Assembly: GCA_016181005.1 (NCBI GenBank)
Contig: JACPAE010000001.1
Span: forward strand, 26,508 to 90,507
Origin: Candidatus Aenigmatarchaeota archaeon
GTDB lineage: Archaea; Aenigmatarchaeota; Aenigmatarchaeia; CG10238-14; SCSR01
Direction: 5' to 3'
Length of the DNA stretch: 64,000 bases
Shown: positions 1-8,917 of the stretch, in pieces
Position numbering within the stretch: the first letter of the stretch is position 1
Layout of the letters: every line of letters begins with the position of its first letter
Position numbers and translations under genes: made by a program
Notes under the pieces: model-generated
Seen by the model: the letters and a program-made list of their open reading frames with translations, nothing else
Told to the model about the DNA's origin: nothing
The model's database searches: none

Positions 1-1
1 G

Positions 2-226
2 AGCGTGAGGCCTACCATTACAAAGTTTCTGCAGGAGTTTTCTTTAGGACAGAGTGTGGCTTTGGAGCCGGAGCCGTCAAGCCACAAGGGAATGCCGTTC
101 CACAAGTTCAAGGGCAGTATAGGCAAGGTCGTCGCCAAGCGTGGCAGGGCCTATGTCGTGGAAATCAGGATTGGAAACAGCATCAAGCAGGTAATATCCA
201 GGCCGGAACATCTAAAGGTTATTTAA
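2..226 (+). CDS. rpl21e: 50S ribosomal protein L21e (5'-truncated by window edge)
   Basis: C-terminal part of archaeal/eukaryotic-type ribosomal protein L21e, a large-subunit protein. The reading frame is open to the left edge. The visible 74 codons carry the family's SHKGMPF and KRGRAYVV motifs and the typical end near HLKVI. The family is about 95-100 residues, so roughly 25 residues lie outside the window and the GTG at 5 is an internal Val, not the start. It is followed after 33 nt by rpoF and then the DUF655 gene, an order common in archaeal informational operons. Confidence 0.9.
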   Translation, partial: SVRPTITKFLQEFSLGQSVALEPEPSSHKGMPFHKFKGSIGKVVAKRGRAYVVEIRIGNSIKQVISRPEHLKVI

Positions 227-259
227 ACTATTCCTCACCTATAAAATGTACGTGCTTTT

Positions 260-586
260 ATGAATATACTGACTGAAGATTTGATATCGAACTCGAAGGC
301 TAAGGAGCTTTTGGAAGCCAGGGAAACGCAGGGCGAGCTCAAGTATGAGCAGAAGAACAGCCTTGACATACTGAAGAAGTTTGTAAAGATTGATTCCAAG
401 GCTGTCGGAGAGCTTGCAGAGGAGCTGAGGAAGATTGAAAAACTTAGGGATAGGCATGTCGTTGCGATTGTCAATTTTCTCCCTGAGGACAAGGAAGATA
501 TGAGGGCAGTGCTTCAAAAGGAATATTCTACCTTGACTGACGAAGAGATTGAGCAGGTCCTGAAGGCTGTGAAAAAGCACGTATAG
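260..586 (+). CDS. rpoF: DNA-directed RNA polymerase subunit F (Rpb4)
   Basis: A 108-aa homologue of Rpb4, which pairs with RpoE (Rpb7) to form the RNA polymerase stalk. It shows the N-terminal segment (LISNSKAKELLEAR) and the C-terminal HRDC-like helical part (FLPEDKEDMRAVL). Length is normal for the family. It lies between L21e and the DUF655 gene (10-nt gap), probably in one transcript. Confidence rests on motif pattern plus conserved gene order. Confidence 0.9.
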   Translation: MNILTEDLISNSKAKELLEARETQGELKYEQKNSLDILKKFVKIDSKAVGELAEELRKIEKLRDRHVVAIVNFLPEDKEDMRAVLQKEYSTLTDEEIEQVLKAVKKHV

Positions 587-596
587 GTGATTAGGC

Positions 597-1145
597 ATGC
601 CGGCCAAAGACGAATTCTTGATAGTATTGGATTTTCTCCCGAAAGGGAAGTCTGGCGACAGAAGGGCGGAGCCTGTTATTCAGGGAATAGGAGAGAAGTA
701 TTTCAGCCTGCTCGAAGTCATCACAAAGGAAGGCGTGAACGTAAAGCCGAAGGACAAGGTCTACATAGGCGAGGGGAAGAGGGAGCAAGTGAAGTACATC
801 CGGGGGAAGATAAGCTTTGACGAGCTTACAAGCTTTGCAAAGGACCATCTGGAAGAAGTCATTGATGATGTTGTCAGCAAGGACGAGAAAAGGTTTGTGG
901 AATTTTTCAACAAGTCCGGGTCGCTTACGACAAGGATGCACAGCCTGGAGCTGCTGTCAGGAATTGGCAAGAGGCACCTGTGGGACATACTGAGCCAGAG
1001 GAAGACCAAACCGTTTGAAAGCTTTGGCGAGGTCAGGGAAAGGATACCGATGATGCCGGACCCGAAGAAGATGATTATAAAGAGGATAATAGACGAGCTG
1101 CATAAGAAGGACAGGCATGAACTTTTTGTTTCCGGTTTTGTTTAA
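597..1145 (+). CDS. DUF655 family RNA/DNA-binding protein
   Basis: A 182-aa archaeal DUF655 protein. The start MPAKDEFLIVLDFLP and the helix-hairpin-helix-like stretch (LELLSGIGKRHLWDIL) are typical. The family has an OB-like N-terminal part and a C-terminal HhH nucleic-acid-binding part; its exact role is unknown but it is almost always next to rpoF and ribosomal genes, as here. In many archaea the rRNA methyltransferase KsgA follows; here the operon ends and decayed sequence follows. Confidence 0.85.
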   Translation: MPAKDEFLIVLDFLPKGKSGDRRAEPVIQGIGEKYFSLLEVITKEGVNVKPKDKVYIGEGKREQVKYIRGKISFDELTSFAKDHLEEVIDDVVSKDEKRFVEFFNKSGSLTTRMHSLELLSGIGKRHLWDILSQRKTKPFESFGEVRERIPMMPDPKKMIIKRIIDELHKKDRHELFVSGFV

Positions 1146-1236
1146 TCGACTAGTTGGTAGAATCTTTCTTTTCCGACTTCGACAGGCTTGACAACTCCCA
1201 AGTTCTCCATCTGCTTGAAGTATTTTTCGTGGCGTT
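1142..1236 (-). pseudogene. Short remnant of a winged-helix-type C-terminus
   Basis: Reading the minus strand, about 30 codons end at a TAA overlapping the DUF655 stop. The encoded peptide contains YFKQMENLGVV and VEVGKERFYQLVD, which looks like the recognition helix and wing of a winged-helix domain such as the end of an Orc1/Cdc6-type protein. Upstream the frame is closed within a few codons, and an adjacent frame continues in a related style (VEITPR), suggesting a frameshift. No start codon is visible. Treated as gene debris; the family assignment is weak. Confidence 0.3.
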
Positions 1237-1332
1237 ATTTCAACTATCGAATTTTGTTCATCCTCTTCTTTTCATCAATTCCAGCATTGATTAAATTTGG
1301 GTTTTAAAGATATTCTTTATCCTCTTAAAAAT

Positions 1333-1595
1333 CTAAACTTCTATTGCAGTGCTATTTTCAGGTTTAAGTTCTTCTATGATTGTATTCGGCTTTACTTCAT
1401 GAACTATATTCATTATATCTAGGATTTTAGAAAGCAAAGGTATTGAATATCCTATTTCTATATCGAATCCAATAATCTTTGATAATTCGTATTCAGTAAA
1501 TTTTTTTCCAACTGATTCCAGGACCATTCTCAGACAAGCTAAAGCACAAGTAAAAGAGGTTTGTTGCTTGTAATAAGGTAATACTATACTGCCAT
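1333..1595 (-). pseudogene. Peptidase C39-like cysteine protease fragment
   Basis: The minus strand encodes YYKQQTSFTCALACLRMVLE followed by a GKKFTEYELSKIIG-like stretch. This matches the N-terminal half of peptidase C39-like domains, where a QxTxxTCGPACLRM-type motif holds the catalytic Cys. An ATG at 1595 (MAV) is one base out of frame with this sequence, and the frame stops at 1333 before the region where the catalytic His/Asp would be. So it appears truncated at the 3' end and frameshifted at the 5' end. A short expressed form from the internal ATG at 1527 is possible but would lack the Cys. Confidence 0.45.
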
Positions 1596-1601
1596 CTTAA
1601 T

Positions 1602-3110
1602 CTATTCTTCTATCCCGATAATAGGCCGGTTGCTAGTAGTGTTGATGCCGTAATTTCTTATCACGATGTTGTGGTCTCCGGGGCCGAATCTGGTCTGGTT
1701 CACGATATCTATGCTCTGGTAGGGGATTATGAAGCTTAATTTCAGCGCGCCTGACTTGATTTTTACATTGTCGAAATAGTTTGAACCTGGAGACGAAAGA
1801 ACAATTGTGGCATTGCTTTTGTTGCCTATGGTGGGCTGTTCATTCATATTCGATACTTTCTTGAAACTGGATTCGTAAATAAATTGGATCTCATCCGTCG
1901 ACAGTACCCTATTGAAAAGCATGACTTCGTCTATAGTGCCGTTAAACCGTGCCGTTTCTGAAGGAGCAACCTCTATGTGGTTTGTGTTATTGTTGTACAT
2001 TGCCGATGCAGCTTGCGTTGCTATAAGAGAACCGTCGACATAAAGGCGTGCGTTGGTTCCGTCATAAGTTCCAGCGAGGAAATACCATGTCTCTGTCTGA
2101 ATAGGTGTTGTGGTGGCAGCATTTCCTAAATCAGTAGGCTGTGCGTCAAACTCTATATTACCACTCGTATCCGACATGAAAATTCTCCACCTTTGGTTTA
2201 TTGGTACGCTTGTTTTTGCTATAATTCCCTGAACTCTTGTACTGTTTGGATTTACCCACAACGCCACGCTGAAAGATGTTGAATTAAATTGAGTAACTCC
2301 ACTTATGTTAGTCAAATCCCCTATACCGTCATAAGATGTTGCATTCCCGAATTTTCCACCAATCCAAGTAGGGCATGCGTTATTAGTAAAGCAGGCGGCG
2401 GCGGTAGCGTTTATCATAGTTCCGTTGTTTTTGTATGCAGAATAATCATAGGTTGTATTAACCGAATTGTTGAAATTTCCGTCGAATGCCAAATACATAA
2501 CTAGATTCCGCGGATCCCCAGGAATTAGGAAGACTTGCCCTGGCGGCTCTGTTGCAACTGAAGGGACTACAGTTCCAGAAAGGTCGTAACTGGAATAATT
2601 GCCAATGCTACTATAAGCTATGCCACCTGTTCCAAGAAATCTGCCACTAGAGATTGTCCATGTGCCGTTTAGTGAAGTCCAGACATCGCTTGCATTGTCG
2701 TTGGTGTTGTATCTGTTGAAGTATTCCAGGAACAATGGCCTGCTCTCTATCTTGACATCGCCTGCAAACCCGTCGAGAACAGTTCTCTCTCTAGGCTCGT
2801 AGTCGAAATACACCCAGTCGACAGAAGCGTTTGTCCTAAGCACGCCTTCAGTGATTTTCACGTGTATCGTCCTCTTGGATCCTTTAGCTTCGGATGCAAC
2901 CGCCTTTACAGCCGAATCAATCAGCTGCATGTTCTGCGTGGCCTCGTTCACGATGCCGGAGTCTTTTGCCCTGTCCAGAAGAGGATTCACTACAGTCAGG
3001 ACTATTCCCATTGCTGCAAAGCCGAATGCCACAACAAGAACCATGGACACGAGCGGCGACAGCCCTTTCATGAATCTTAATTTGAATTGCTGTGAAATAA
3101 GCTCGCTCAT
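1602..3110 (-). CDS. Membrane-anchored surface protein with LamG domain
   Basis: A 502-aa predicted surface protein. Residues 14-45 form one hydrophobic segment behind a short basic stretch (FMKGLSPLVSMVLVVAFG), resembling class III/archaeal pilin-type signal sequences. Roughly residues 215-410 look like a LamG/concanavalin-like jellyroll (GDLTNISG, SVALWVNPN, WYFLAGTYDG, GTIDEVMLFNR). It is last in a minus-strand operon of five surface genes; its ATG overlaps the previous stop by 4 nt, implying translational coupling. An internal Met at the KGLSPL motif is an alternative start. Ligand unknown; glycan binding is an inference from the fold. Confidence 0.75.
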   Translation of the reverse strand: MSELISQQFKLRFMKGLSPLVSMVLVVAFGFAAMGIVLTVVNPLLDRAKDSGIVNEATQNMQLIDSAVKAVASEAKGSKRTIHVKITEGVLRTNASVDWVYFDYEPRERTVLDGFAGDVKIESRPLFLEYFNRYNTNDNASDVWTSLNGTWTISSGRFLGTGGIAYSSIGNYSSYDLSGTVVPSVATEPPGQVFLIPGDPRNLVMYLAFDGNFNNSVNTTYDYSAYKNNGTMINATAAACFTNNACPTWIGGKFGNATSYDGIGDLTNISGVTQFNSTSFSVALWVNPNSTRVQGIIAKTSVPINQRWRIFMSDTSGNIEFDAQPTDLGNAATTTPIQTETWYFLAGTYDGTNARLYVDGSLIATQAASAMYNNNTNHIEVAPSETARFNGTIDEVMLFNRVLSTDEIQFIYESSFKKVSNMNEQPTIGNKSNATIVLSSPGSNYFDNVKIKSGALKLSFIIPYQSIDIVNQTRFGPGDHNIVIRNYGINTTSNRPIIGIEE

Positions 3111-3724
3111 CCTATCTTGACCCTCTGCTGGAATTTGTCGTTGTGCGTCGCACGGATAGTTATCAGGCTTATGTCGTAGAATGCCGTATAAGTGTCCTTC
3201 CCGCCCCTTGTCTGCACCGTTATGTTCTCCACATAGTCCTTGCTTGGCAGAGTGAGCGTCAGGTCGTAAGTCTCGCCGCGCGTGAACGAGAAATTGCTGA
3301 ACCAGACTCCGCTGTCGTTCAGGAAGGTGGAGTTTCTTTGCACCGTGGACGTGTTCAACTCTATCGTGAAGTTCAGGTTGCTCTCGCGGAGAAAATTGAA
3401 AACGGTTATGTTCATTGTCTGGTTGGTCGAGTTTGCAAGCACGCTGACAAACACCGCCCTAAAGTCGTTGGAATGGCTGCTGGCGCCGTTTCTTGTGAAG
3501 TTAAGGAAGTCTATTGCATTGTCTGACATTGTGTTTGGGGACGAGGAGACAATGACTGCAATTCTTTTGATCTCGTTGTCCACGTTCTTGAATGCAAGAT
3601 CCTCCAGGGACACGTCCAGTATTTCCCTTTCCGTCGTTATCTGCGAAACTATGGAATAGCCCTTGAGCGCAACCAGAATTCCTATGACTATTCCGGCTGT
3701 GAGAAGGAACACCTGGCCTTTCAT
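3107..3724 (-). CDS. Single-pass membrane/surface protein, pilin-like N-terminus
   Basis: A 205-aa protein with an N-terminal hydrophobic helix (MKGQVFLLTAGIVIGILVAL) followed by a soluble domain rich in Asn, Ser and Thr with many NxS/T sequons, suggesting an exposed, possibly N-glycosylated domain. No known domain recognised. It overlaps both neighbours by 4 nt (ATGA), so it belongs to the same coupled operon as the LamG proteins and is probably part of the same surface structure. Confidence 0.7.
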   Translation of the reverse strand: MKGQVFLLTAGIVIGILVALKGYSIVSQITTEREILDVSLEDLAFKNVDNEIKRIAVIVSSSPNTMSDNAIDFLNFTRNGASSHSNDFRAVFVSVLANSTNQTMNITVFNFLRESNLNFTIELNTSTVQRNSTFLNDSGVWFSNFSFTRGETYDLTLTLPSKDYVENITVQTRGGKDTYTAFYDISLITIRATHNDKFQQRVKIG

Positions 3725-4119
3725 TCAAACCCCCATCCATGCACACGGATTTCTTTGGGGGTGTAGTTGCCCACATCTCCTGCAATGTAGTAGCTCACGC
3801 CTACGATGTCAACTGGCTGGTCGGCCACCTCTGCAGTCAAGTTGCTGAAGGATTTGTTGTATATCGCCACACTAATCTGGATGTTGAACGGCAAAAAGTC
3901 GTCCAAGTCATTCTTTATCGCAGTGGCGTTGTTGCTCAATGCCTGCTCCCTTAGGGAGCCTTTCGAGTCCAGAGTCTCCAGTCCTTTGTAGATGCTTGTC
4001 TTGGCGTTCGCCCGGTCTATCTCAGGATTTTTTTGCGGCGCCAGGAACAAGAGCAGGAAGATGCTTACCACCAACAGCACAGCCAATGCCGCCTCTATTG
4101 TATAGTAGGTCCCTTTCAT
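3721..4119 (-). CDS. Small pilin-like membrane protein
   Basis: A 132-aa protein beginning MKGTYYTIEAALAVLLVVS, a hydrophobic helix close to the N-terminus containing a Glu near position 9. This layout resembles type IV pilins and pseudopilins, though no classical cleavage motif is evident. The C-terminal part is a small globular region ending in RVHGWGFE. It overlaps neighbours on both sides by 4 nt. The operon context supports a structural role at the cell surface. Confidence 0.65.
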   Translation of the reverse strand: MKGTYYTIEAALAVLLVVSIFLLLFLAPQKNPEIDRANAKTSIYKGLETLDSKGSLREQALSNNATAIKNDLDDFLPFNIQISVAIYNKSFSNLTAEVADQPVDIVGVSYYIAGDVGNYTPKEIRVHGWGFE

Positions 4120-5411
4120 TTTTTCTCACTTATCTCGATCCTAAAGTTGTAGTCGCCGCCGAGAATAGTGCGCACCTCGTCATACCGCCTAGCCGTCAGA
4201 TTTTGCGCCTTGGACGCGTCTATGGCTGTCACGTTTTCTTGGGCGAATGCCGTGACTGCGAGGAGCGTTGCATTCGATATCGATGTTATTTCAGCCGTGG
4301 TCAGCGATTTGTTGTATATCCTGGCATCGTCCATTGTCCCATTGAAGAATTCTGACGCGTCCGAGCGCCCGCCCAGCTCAAGCTGGCCTGCGTATGTTAT
4401 TGTGCTCGCAAGAGTGTCGGCTGCGCCTGAGACGTTGACGCCGTTGACATAGAGGGTTATAAAATCTGAAGAAGAGCTTCTTACGCACATCACATTGTAC
4501 CATGTGTTGGCCGAAACAGTGCCTCCGCTAGGCTCCACTTTTATGGTTCCGTCGCCGAACCCGCAGACCACGCTGGCGCCTGAGAGTGATAAGTAGTATC
4601 CGTTGAAATTGGCATTGCCATCGTTCTTCCAGACAAACCTCTGCGTGCCGGACACAGTGCCGGGATTTATCCAGGCAGCTATCGCAAAGTCTGCTTTGGC
4701 TCCCCTTATGTCCTTTGTGTCCGCAACCGACACGTAATCGTTCCGCCCGTCAAATTTCAGGCAGCTGCCGTATTCGCAACTGCTTCCATTGTACCATCCT
4801 GAGGATGCGTTGAAGTCAAAGCTGTTTAATGTTCCATTGTTCTGGTAGCCTGAAGAATCTTTTGCAAGAATCCCGCCGGCTTCGTCGAACTTCCAATAGC
4901 CCGTAAGCGCTGTATTGTGTTTGGGGGAAGTTGTGTTGGTGTTATTTATCCAATAAACATAAACTCTTTTCTTCTCGTTTGCCGATGTGTTTACGAGAAA
5001 TGTCACAATCGACGTGTTCAGCCACTGGCTGGAACAGAATTCCTGATAGGATATCTTCGAGGGCAGCTCGTTGAACTGCTGGTCGTAGACCCTGACTGTG
5101 CTGTTCCACGCAGTTTTTTTATCGCAGTCGAAATCATGTTCAACACCAAGTGCGACCACTTCGTTTGTTCTGGCGGTTCCGTTCGTATCGTCCAACAGCA
5201 AAGGCACTCGGTACAGCTGCGTAGTCAGCCTCTCGCTTGTTGCTATGCCGCCGCTTCCGAAAAATACGTTAAAGAGGTTTTTCACCTTGTCCCTAATTTC
5301 CAGTATTGTAGCGGACTCGGGCACTCGAGTGAAATAGTTTATGGCAGAGACTAGGATTAGGGAGATGAACAGCAGGAATATCGAGACTGCAACTAGGAAC
5401 GATACATCCAT
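4116..5411 (-). CDS. Membrane-anchored protein with LamG domain
   Basis: A 431-aa protein with an N-terminal transmembrane helix (FLVAVSIFLLFISLILVSAI) and a LamG-type jellyroll at about residues 170-385: GYWKFDEAGG, FDGRNDYVSV, AAWINPG, LYVNGVNVSG, GTMDDARIYN. This is the same domain type as the 502-aa product further down the operon but the flanking parts differ. The pre-domain part resembles the region preceding LamG in DUF2341-type archaeal surface proteins. Translationally coupled (4-nt overlap) to the downstream gene. Confidence 0.75.
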   Translation of the reverse strand: MDVSFLVAVSIFLLFISLILVSAINYFTRVPESATILEIRDKVKNLFNVFFGSGGIATSERLTTQLYRVPLLLDDTNGTARTNEVVALGVEHDFDCDKKTAWNSTVRVYDQQFNELPSKISYQEFCSSQWLNTSIVTFLVNTSANEKKRVYVYWINNTNTTSPKHNTALTGYWKFDEAGGILAKDSSGYQNNGTLNSFDFNASSGWYNGSSCEYGSCLKFDGRNDYVSVADTKDIRGAKADFAIAAWINPGTVSGTQRFVWKNDGNANFNGYYLSLSGASVVCGFGDGTIKVEPSGGTVSANTWYNVMCVRSSSSDFITLYVNGVNVSGAADTLASTITYAGQLELGGRSDASEFFNGTMDDARIYNKSLTTAEITSISNATLLAVTAFAQENVTAIDASKAQNLTARRYDEVRTILGGDYNFRIEISEKK

Positions 5412-5423
5412 AGTTATATTTTA

Positions 5424-7199
5424 TCATTCGGTAATTATAGGCTTTCCGAGCTTGTGGACCGCAACCAGAGCCAGAATTATTATGACGAAAATGACTGCTG
5501 CAACTATTACTCCTATCATCACATACTCGCTTTTGAACGGTATTATCGGGCTTTCGTTTGTTTTTTCCGGATTTTCCGTACTTGTATCAGCTTTTCCTCC
5601 TGCTGAACTGCCACTCGCCGAGCTCCCAGAACTTCCAGAGCCGACTTTATTTAAAATATTTATTTCCTTCAACTCTGTCGCAGCATTGCCGGCCTTGTCT
5701 ACCGCCGTTACTTTCAGAGTGTATTTTCCATCCCCGATCTTCTTCGAGTCATAAGCTGTCGAGCAGATATACTGCGAAGGTGTCTGTGGAGTGCACATCA
5801 AATTTCCAGTCGCAGAGCCGAGCTCGAACTTCACAGAGCTTGTGTTAAGATTGGTCTCTGTTATACCAACATCGATGTAAAAATCACCACCGACATTAGA
5901 CAGCGGCTTGAGAATGTTCATGACAGGCTTTGTATTGTCGAAAGTTACCGCTGTGCTTGCGCTTACATCAAGATCAAATTTGTTTGCGACTTTGGCCTTG
6001 ATTGTATAACCTCCATCGGAGAAGGCAGTTGTGTTGAGAGTGTAATTGCAGCTGGTGAAATTCAGGTTGCATGTCATGTTCTGCAGAAGCAGCGTCTGCG
6101 TGCTGCTTAAATTAAGCTCCACATAAGTGACGTCGGCCGAGTTCGCAAGGGATGCCATAACCAGTATGCTTCCGCTGAGAAAAGAGTTTTTTCCCGGCTC
6201 TGATATCGAAATTGAAGGCTGCATATTGTAGGATTCGAACGGCACAGACGTTGTGTTTGAATTTCCCGCTTTGTCATTGACTGTGAAATTCAGGGTGTAG
6301 TTCCCGTCCGCCAGATTGGCCGTATTCAAGACTGCGCTGCATGCGTAGTTGTATATGCTGCCTGTGCAACCAAGCGTGCCGGCAATTGTGCCGACATTGT
6401 ACACGACGCTGGCGACTCCGGAAAATGAATCGCTTACATTGGCTGCTAGAGCTATGCTTCCTCTCTGGGTTCCTGACAGGGACGACAGAACCGTGAGCCT
6501 TGGTATTTCGTTGTCGATGGAAACGTTGACATTGGCAGTTCCGGTGTTGTTAACCATGTCCGATGCCCGCACGTACAGTGTTACGGTTTGGTTGTTTGAC
6601 AGAGCAGTTGTGTCCCATATCCCGTTGAATGTTCCTTGAGTGCTGTTGCTCATGTTTGTCCACTGAGATTGGTCCGGCGAGAACTGGACTGTGTTATTGT
6701 TGACGCCTGACGAGCTGTCCGCGACACTGATGGAGATTGTCTTGCTCCCGCCTACATAACTGCCGTTTATGGGGCTGGAAAAGGAGATGGCGGGCGGGGT
6801 TCTGTCAAGCGTGAAGTTCAGCGGGCTGGTTGAATTGCCATAGTATCCTGTAGTGCCTGATGTGTCGCTGGCGCTGAAGTATAATAGTTCTATAGTGTCG
6901 GAACCTGCTATGGCAAAGGAAATCGACTTTGTGCAGTTCCACTCGCTTCCCGAGCCTTCGCACGACATCGCGTGCGTATCCCAGTTTTCCCCCTGCAGGT
7001 AGGCGATCAAGGAAATGATGTAGACTGTTGCAGAGCTTGTATTAAAGTTTGGATCTGTTACATTTATGGAAAATATTTTTGCCCCTCCGCTTATGTAGCT
7101 GTTGTTGGCAGGCTGCTGGTCGTGGAGAAAAGGCGCTGCCAGTGATATATTTGAAAATAGGAAAACCAGTGCTATTGCGCTGAACCAGGCAAGCTTCAT
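5424..7199 (-). CDS. Secreted Ig-like repeat surface protein with C-terminal TM anchor
   Basis: A 591-aa protein with a signal peptide (MKLAWFSAIALVFLFSNISLA), four or five Ig-like repeats (recurring NGSYVGG, VSIDNEIPRLTV, DGNYTLNFTVNDKAGN, DGKYTLKVTAVDKAGN), a Gly/Ser linker near residue 535 and a C-terminal membrane helix (VMIGVIVAAVIFVIIILALV) with a short cytoplasmic tail. This is an archaeal S-layer-associated type architecture. It is first in the five-gene minus-strand surface operon, 12 nt before the next start. Very many NxS/T sequons suggest glycosylation. Confidence 0.75.
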   Translation of the reverse strand: MKLAWFSAIALVFLFSNISLAAPFLHDQQPANNSYISGGAKIFSINVTDPNFNTSSATVYIISLIAYLQGENWDTHAMSCEGSGSEWNCTKSISFAIAGSDTIELLYFSASDTSGTTGYYGNSTSPLNFTLDRTPPAISFSSPINGSYVGGSKTISISVADSSSGVNNNTVQFSPDQSQWTNMSNSTQGTFNGIWDTTALSNNQTVTLYVRASDMVNNTGTANVNVSIDNEIPRLTVLSSLSGTQRGSIALAANVSDSFSGVASVVYNVGTIAGTLGCTGSIYNYACSAVLNTANLADGNYTLNFTVNDKAGNSNTTSVPFESYNMQPSISISEPGKNSFLSGSILVMASLANSADVTYVELNLSSTQTLLLQNMTCNLNFTSCNYTLNTTAFSDGGYTIKAKVANKFDLDVSASTAVTFDNTKPVMNILKPLSNVGGDFYIDVGITETNLNTSSVKFELGSATGNLMCTPQTPSQYICSTAYDSKKIGDGKYTLKVTAVDKAGNAATELKEINILNKVGSGSSGSSASGSSAGGKADTSTENPEKTNESPIIPFKSEYVMIGVIVAAVIFVIIILALVAVHKLGKPIITE

Positions 7200-7250
7200 A
7201 TAATTATTTAGTGCTTTATTTGTAATGAGTTTTTAAATTGGTCAGAGCTC

Positions 7251-7604
7251 TCATCTTCTGCGCTTGATTGGGATTGGTATTTTTAATTCTTCCTCAGCAG
7301 CCTTATCGGCATAAGTTTCTGTTATTTTTGCATCTAATTCAATTATCTTTCTGACAATCGGGTTTTCTTCATTCAGTCTGTACAGCTGCGATTTGCCTAA
7401 AATCCTAGTCGGTTTGACAAGCTGATTTTTTTCCAGTATTTTCCATATACCATGCAAAGTCGACCATCCTACTTCTGAGTTTCTTGCTATTTGTGTTTTT
7501 GAATAGTCGAAGGGCCTGTTCTCCAGAAAAAAGTCTATGACTCTGACGAATGGTGTATTTCCCATGACCAAAACAAATGACGGCAACTCACTTTCTTTTT
7601 CCAT
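7251..7604 (-). CDS. Winged-helix transcriptional regulator
   Basis: A 117-aa small DNA-binding protein. Residues about 30-85 form a winged-helix pattern (YSKTQIARNSEVGWSTLHGIWKILEKNQLV with a wing ending SQLYRLN). The basic tail is KRRR. I chose the ATG at 7604 rather than the one at 7625 because a TATA-like TTTATAAG lies 30 nt upstream of it, the spacing expected for a leaderless archaeal mRNA, and the upstream ATG would lie between TATA and the transcription start. It sits head-to-head with the 7674 gene. It may regulate the surface operon just downstream; that is inference. Confidence 0.7.
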   Translation of the reverse strand: MEKESELPSFVLVMGNTPFVRVIDFFLENRPFDYSKTQIARNSEVGWSTLHGIWKILEKNQLVKPTRILGKSQLYRLNEENPIVRKIIELDAKITETYADKAAEEELKIPIPIKRRR

Positions 7605-7626
7605 AGTTAATGTTATAGTGTTCATA

Positions 7627-7634
7627 CTTATAAA
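7627..7634 (-). promoter_or_regulatory. TATA box for the wHTH gene
   Basis: Minus-strand TTTATAAG, 30 nt before the ATG at 7604. The spacing implies a leaderless transcript and decides the start codon choice. Confidence 0.5.
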
Positions 7635-7673
7635 CGTTAAGCTTTTATCTATGAATATTCACTTTAATGAATA

Positions 7674-7940
7674 ATGACAGAAATATTAATGGCTTGGCTA
7701 CTAAACAAGCTAAAGCGGCATCGGTATATAGGAGGGAAGCATACCGATACAATTAATGTTAGAAAGGGCGCGGATCCACAAGACTATCCTGAAATTGAAG
7801 ATATAATAAAGGATTTGGTCAAATCTGGCAACATTCTAGCCAAGCCCACATCATACGGCAAGCACATTTCACTCAATCCTAGATTAATAAAAGAAATAGA
7901 CGTGTTTATACAAAAACATTTGACAGAAGTCAAGTTTTAA
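7674..7940 (+). CDS. Small predicted winged-helix/DNA-binding protein
   Basis: An 88-aa protein with a basic start (LLNKLKRHRYIGGKHT) and a helix-turn-helix-like C-terminal half (YPEIEDIIKDLVKSGNILAKP followed by a short beta wing, HISLNP). The pattern resembles small archaeal winged-helix proteins of unknown target. It is divergent from the wHTH gene at 7604. A second in-frame ATG at 7689 (MAWLLN) is an alternative start. Confidence 0.6.
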   Translation: MTEILMAWLLNKLKRHRYIGGKHTDTINVRKGADPQDYPEIEDIIKDLVKSGNILAKPTSYGKHISLNPRLIKEIDVFIQKHLTEVKF

Positions 7941-7998
7941 TTAGCTAGAACGATTTTATTCGACCTTTATCAAAAGTTTTTCTAAGAGACGAGAATTA

Positions 7999-8892
7999 TT
8001 ACTTCCAGACGCAGATTCTCACTGTCGATATTGCTAATGTGCCGTCAGGATTCTGAACAATCCTGGGCTCCTCGTAGCATGCAATTGATTCCGCCTCACC
8101 TTCGATTGCCGCCGCTTCGCCGAACTGCTGCTTGACAGTGAATGTGGTCGAGTTCCACGATGTCAATCCATTGGTCGGATCGTCTACGGTGACATTCAGC
8201 TCGTAAAGGCCAAGGGCAGCTGGCGCCGTAAAGTTGCAGGAGTAGCCGCCGGTCGAGTTTGTGTCTGTCGTGCACACAAGGGAGGAGTTTACGTATAGCT
8301 CCACATTTGCAGGGTCTGATGAAGTGTCTACTGCAGAGCCGTCCGCCCTCGTGGCATTGCCCTGCACGCCGACCCCTTCGTTCCAGTTCGGCGATGTGGT
8401 GTTCAAAATTATCGTTATCGACATATTGAATTTCTCCTGGATGCATACCTTGTTGCTGTAATAGCTGCAGCTGCCGACGTGGGAGTTGTTCTGTTGGAAT
8501 ACTGAAACAAGGCAGTTCTCTCTGGCAAGGCAGCTGGCTCTCACATTTGCGATTATCGGGTTGCTGGAAGTCTTTGCGCAGACGACGTTGCTGTAATACA
8601 AGGAAGTGCCGGCGTGGGCGTTGCTGGTTTGGTACATTGAAATGGCTCCGCCCTCGTCAGAATTGCAGACGGATCTTACCGTAGCCGAGCTTATTTCCGT
8701 GCAGCAAACTTTTGTGTTGTATGCGTTGCAGCTGCCGACGTGGGAATTATTCTCCTGGAGAACAGAGAACATGCATTCCTCGCCCACGCTGCAGGAGCCG
8801 CTCCTGAAGGTGCATGTAGGTATCGCGGCTGAAATGCCGGAGAATGCAACAAGGGATAAAACCAGCATGAAGAAGACTAGATATTTGCCCAT
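7999..8892 (-). CDS. Secreted Cys-rich repeat protein with an Ig-like domain
   Basis: A 297-aa protein with a clear signal peptide (MGKYLVFFMLVLSLVAFSGISA). Residues 25-155 hold three imperfect repeats of about 45 residues built around NNSHVGSC..Y..KVC; the middle copy reads SNAHAGTSLYYSNVVC and has lost the central Cys. An Ig-like or carboxypeptidase-regulatory-like beta domain follows (SPNWNEGVGVQGNATRADG ... LYELNVTVDD). Conserved Cys pairs suggest disulfides outside the cell. The divergent neighbour at 8952 is a thioredoxin-fold protein, so a link to extracytoplasmic disulfide handling is plausible but unproven. Confidence 0.65.
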   Translation of the reverse strand: MGKYLVFFMLVLSLVAFSGISAAIPTCTFRSGSCSVGEECMFSVLQENNSHVGSCNAYNTKVCCTEISSATVRSVCNSDEGGAISMYQTSNAHAGTSLYYSNVVCAKTSSNPIIANVRASCLARENCLVSVFQQNNSHVGSCSYYSNKVCIQEKFNMSITIILNTTSPNWNEGVGVQGNATRADGSAVDTSSDPANVELYVNSSLVCTTDTNSTGGYSCNFTAPAALGLYELNVTVDDPTNGLTSWNSTTFTVKQQFGEAAAIEGEAESIACYEEPRIVQNPDGTLAISTVRICVWK

Positions 8893-8917
8893 ATACCTAC
8901 TTGGGATTTTCCAAATT

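Noticed and set aside
5341..5754. 137-codon plus-strand frame
   Set aside because: Antisense to the start of the LamG gene and the end of the Ig-repeat protein; no recognisable domain and no promoter.
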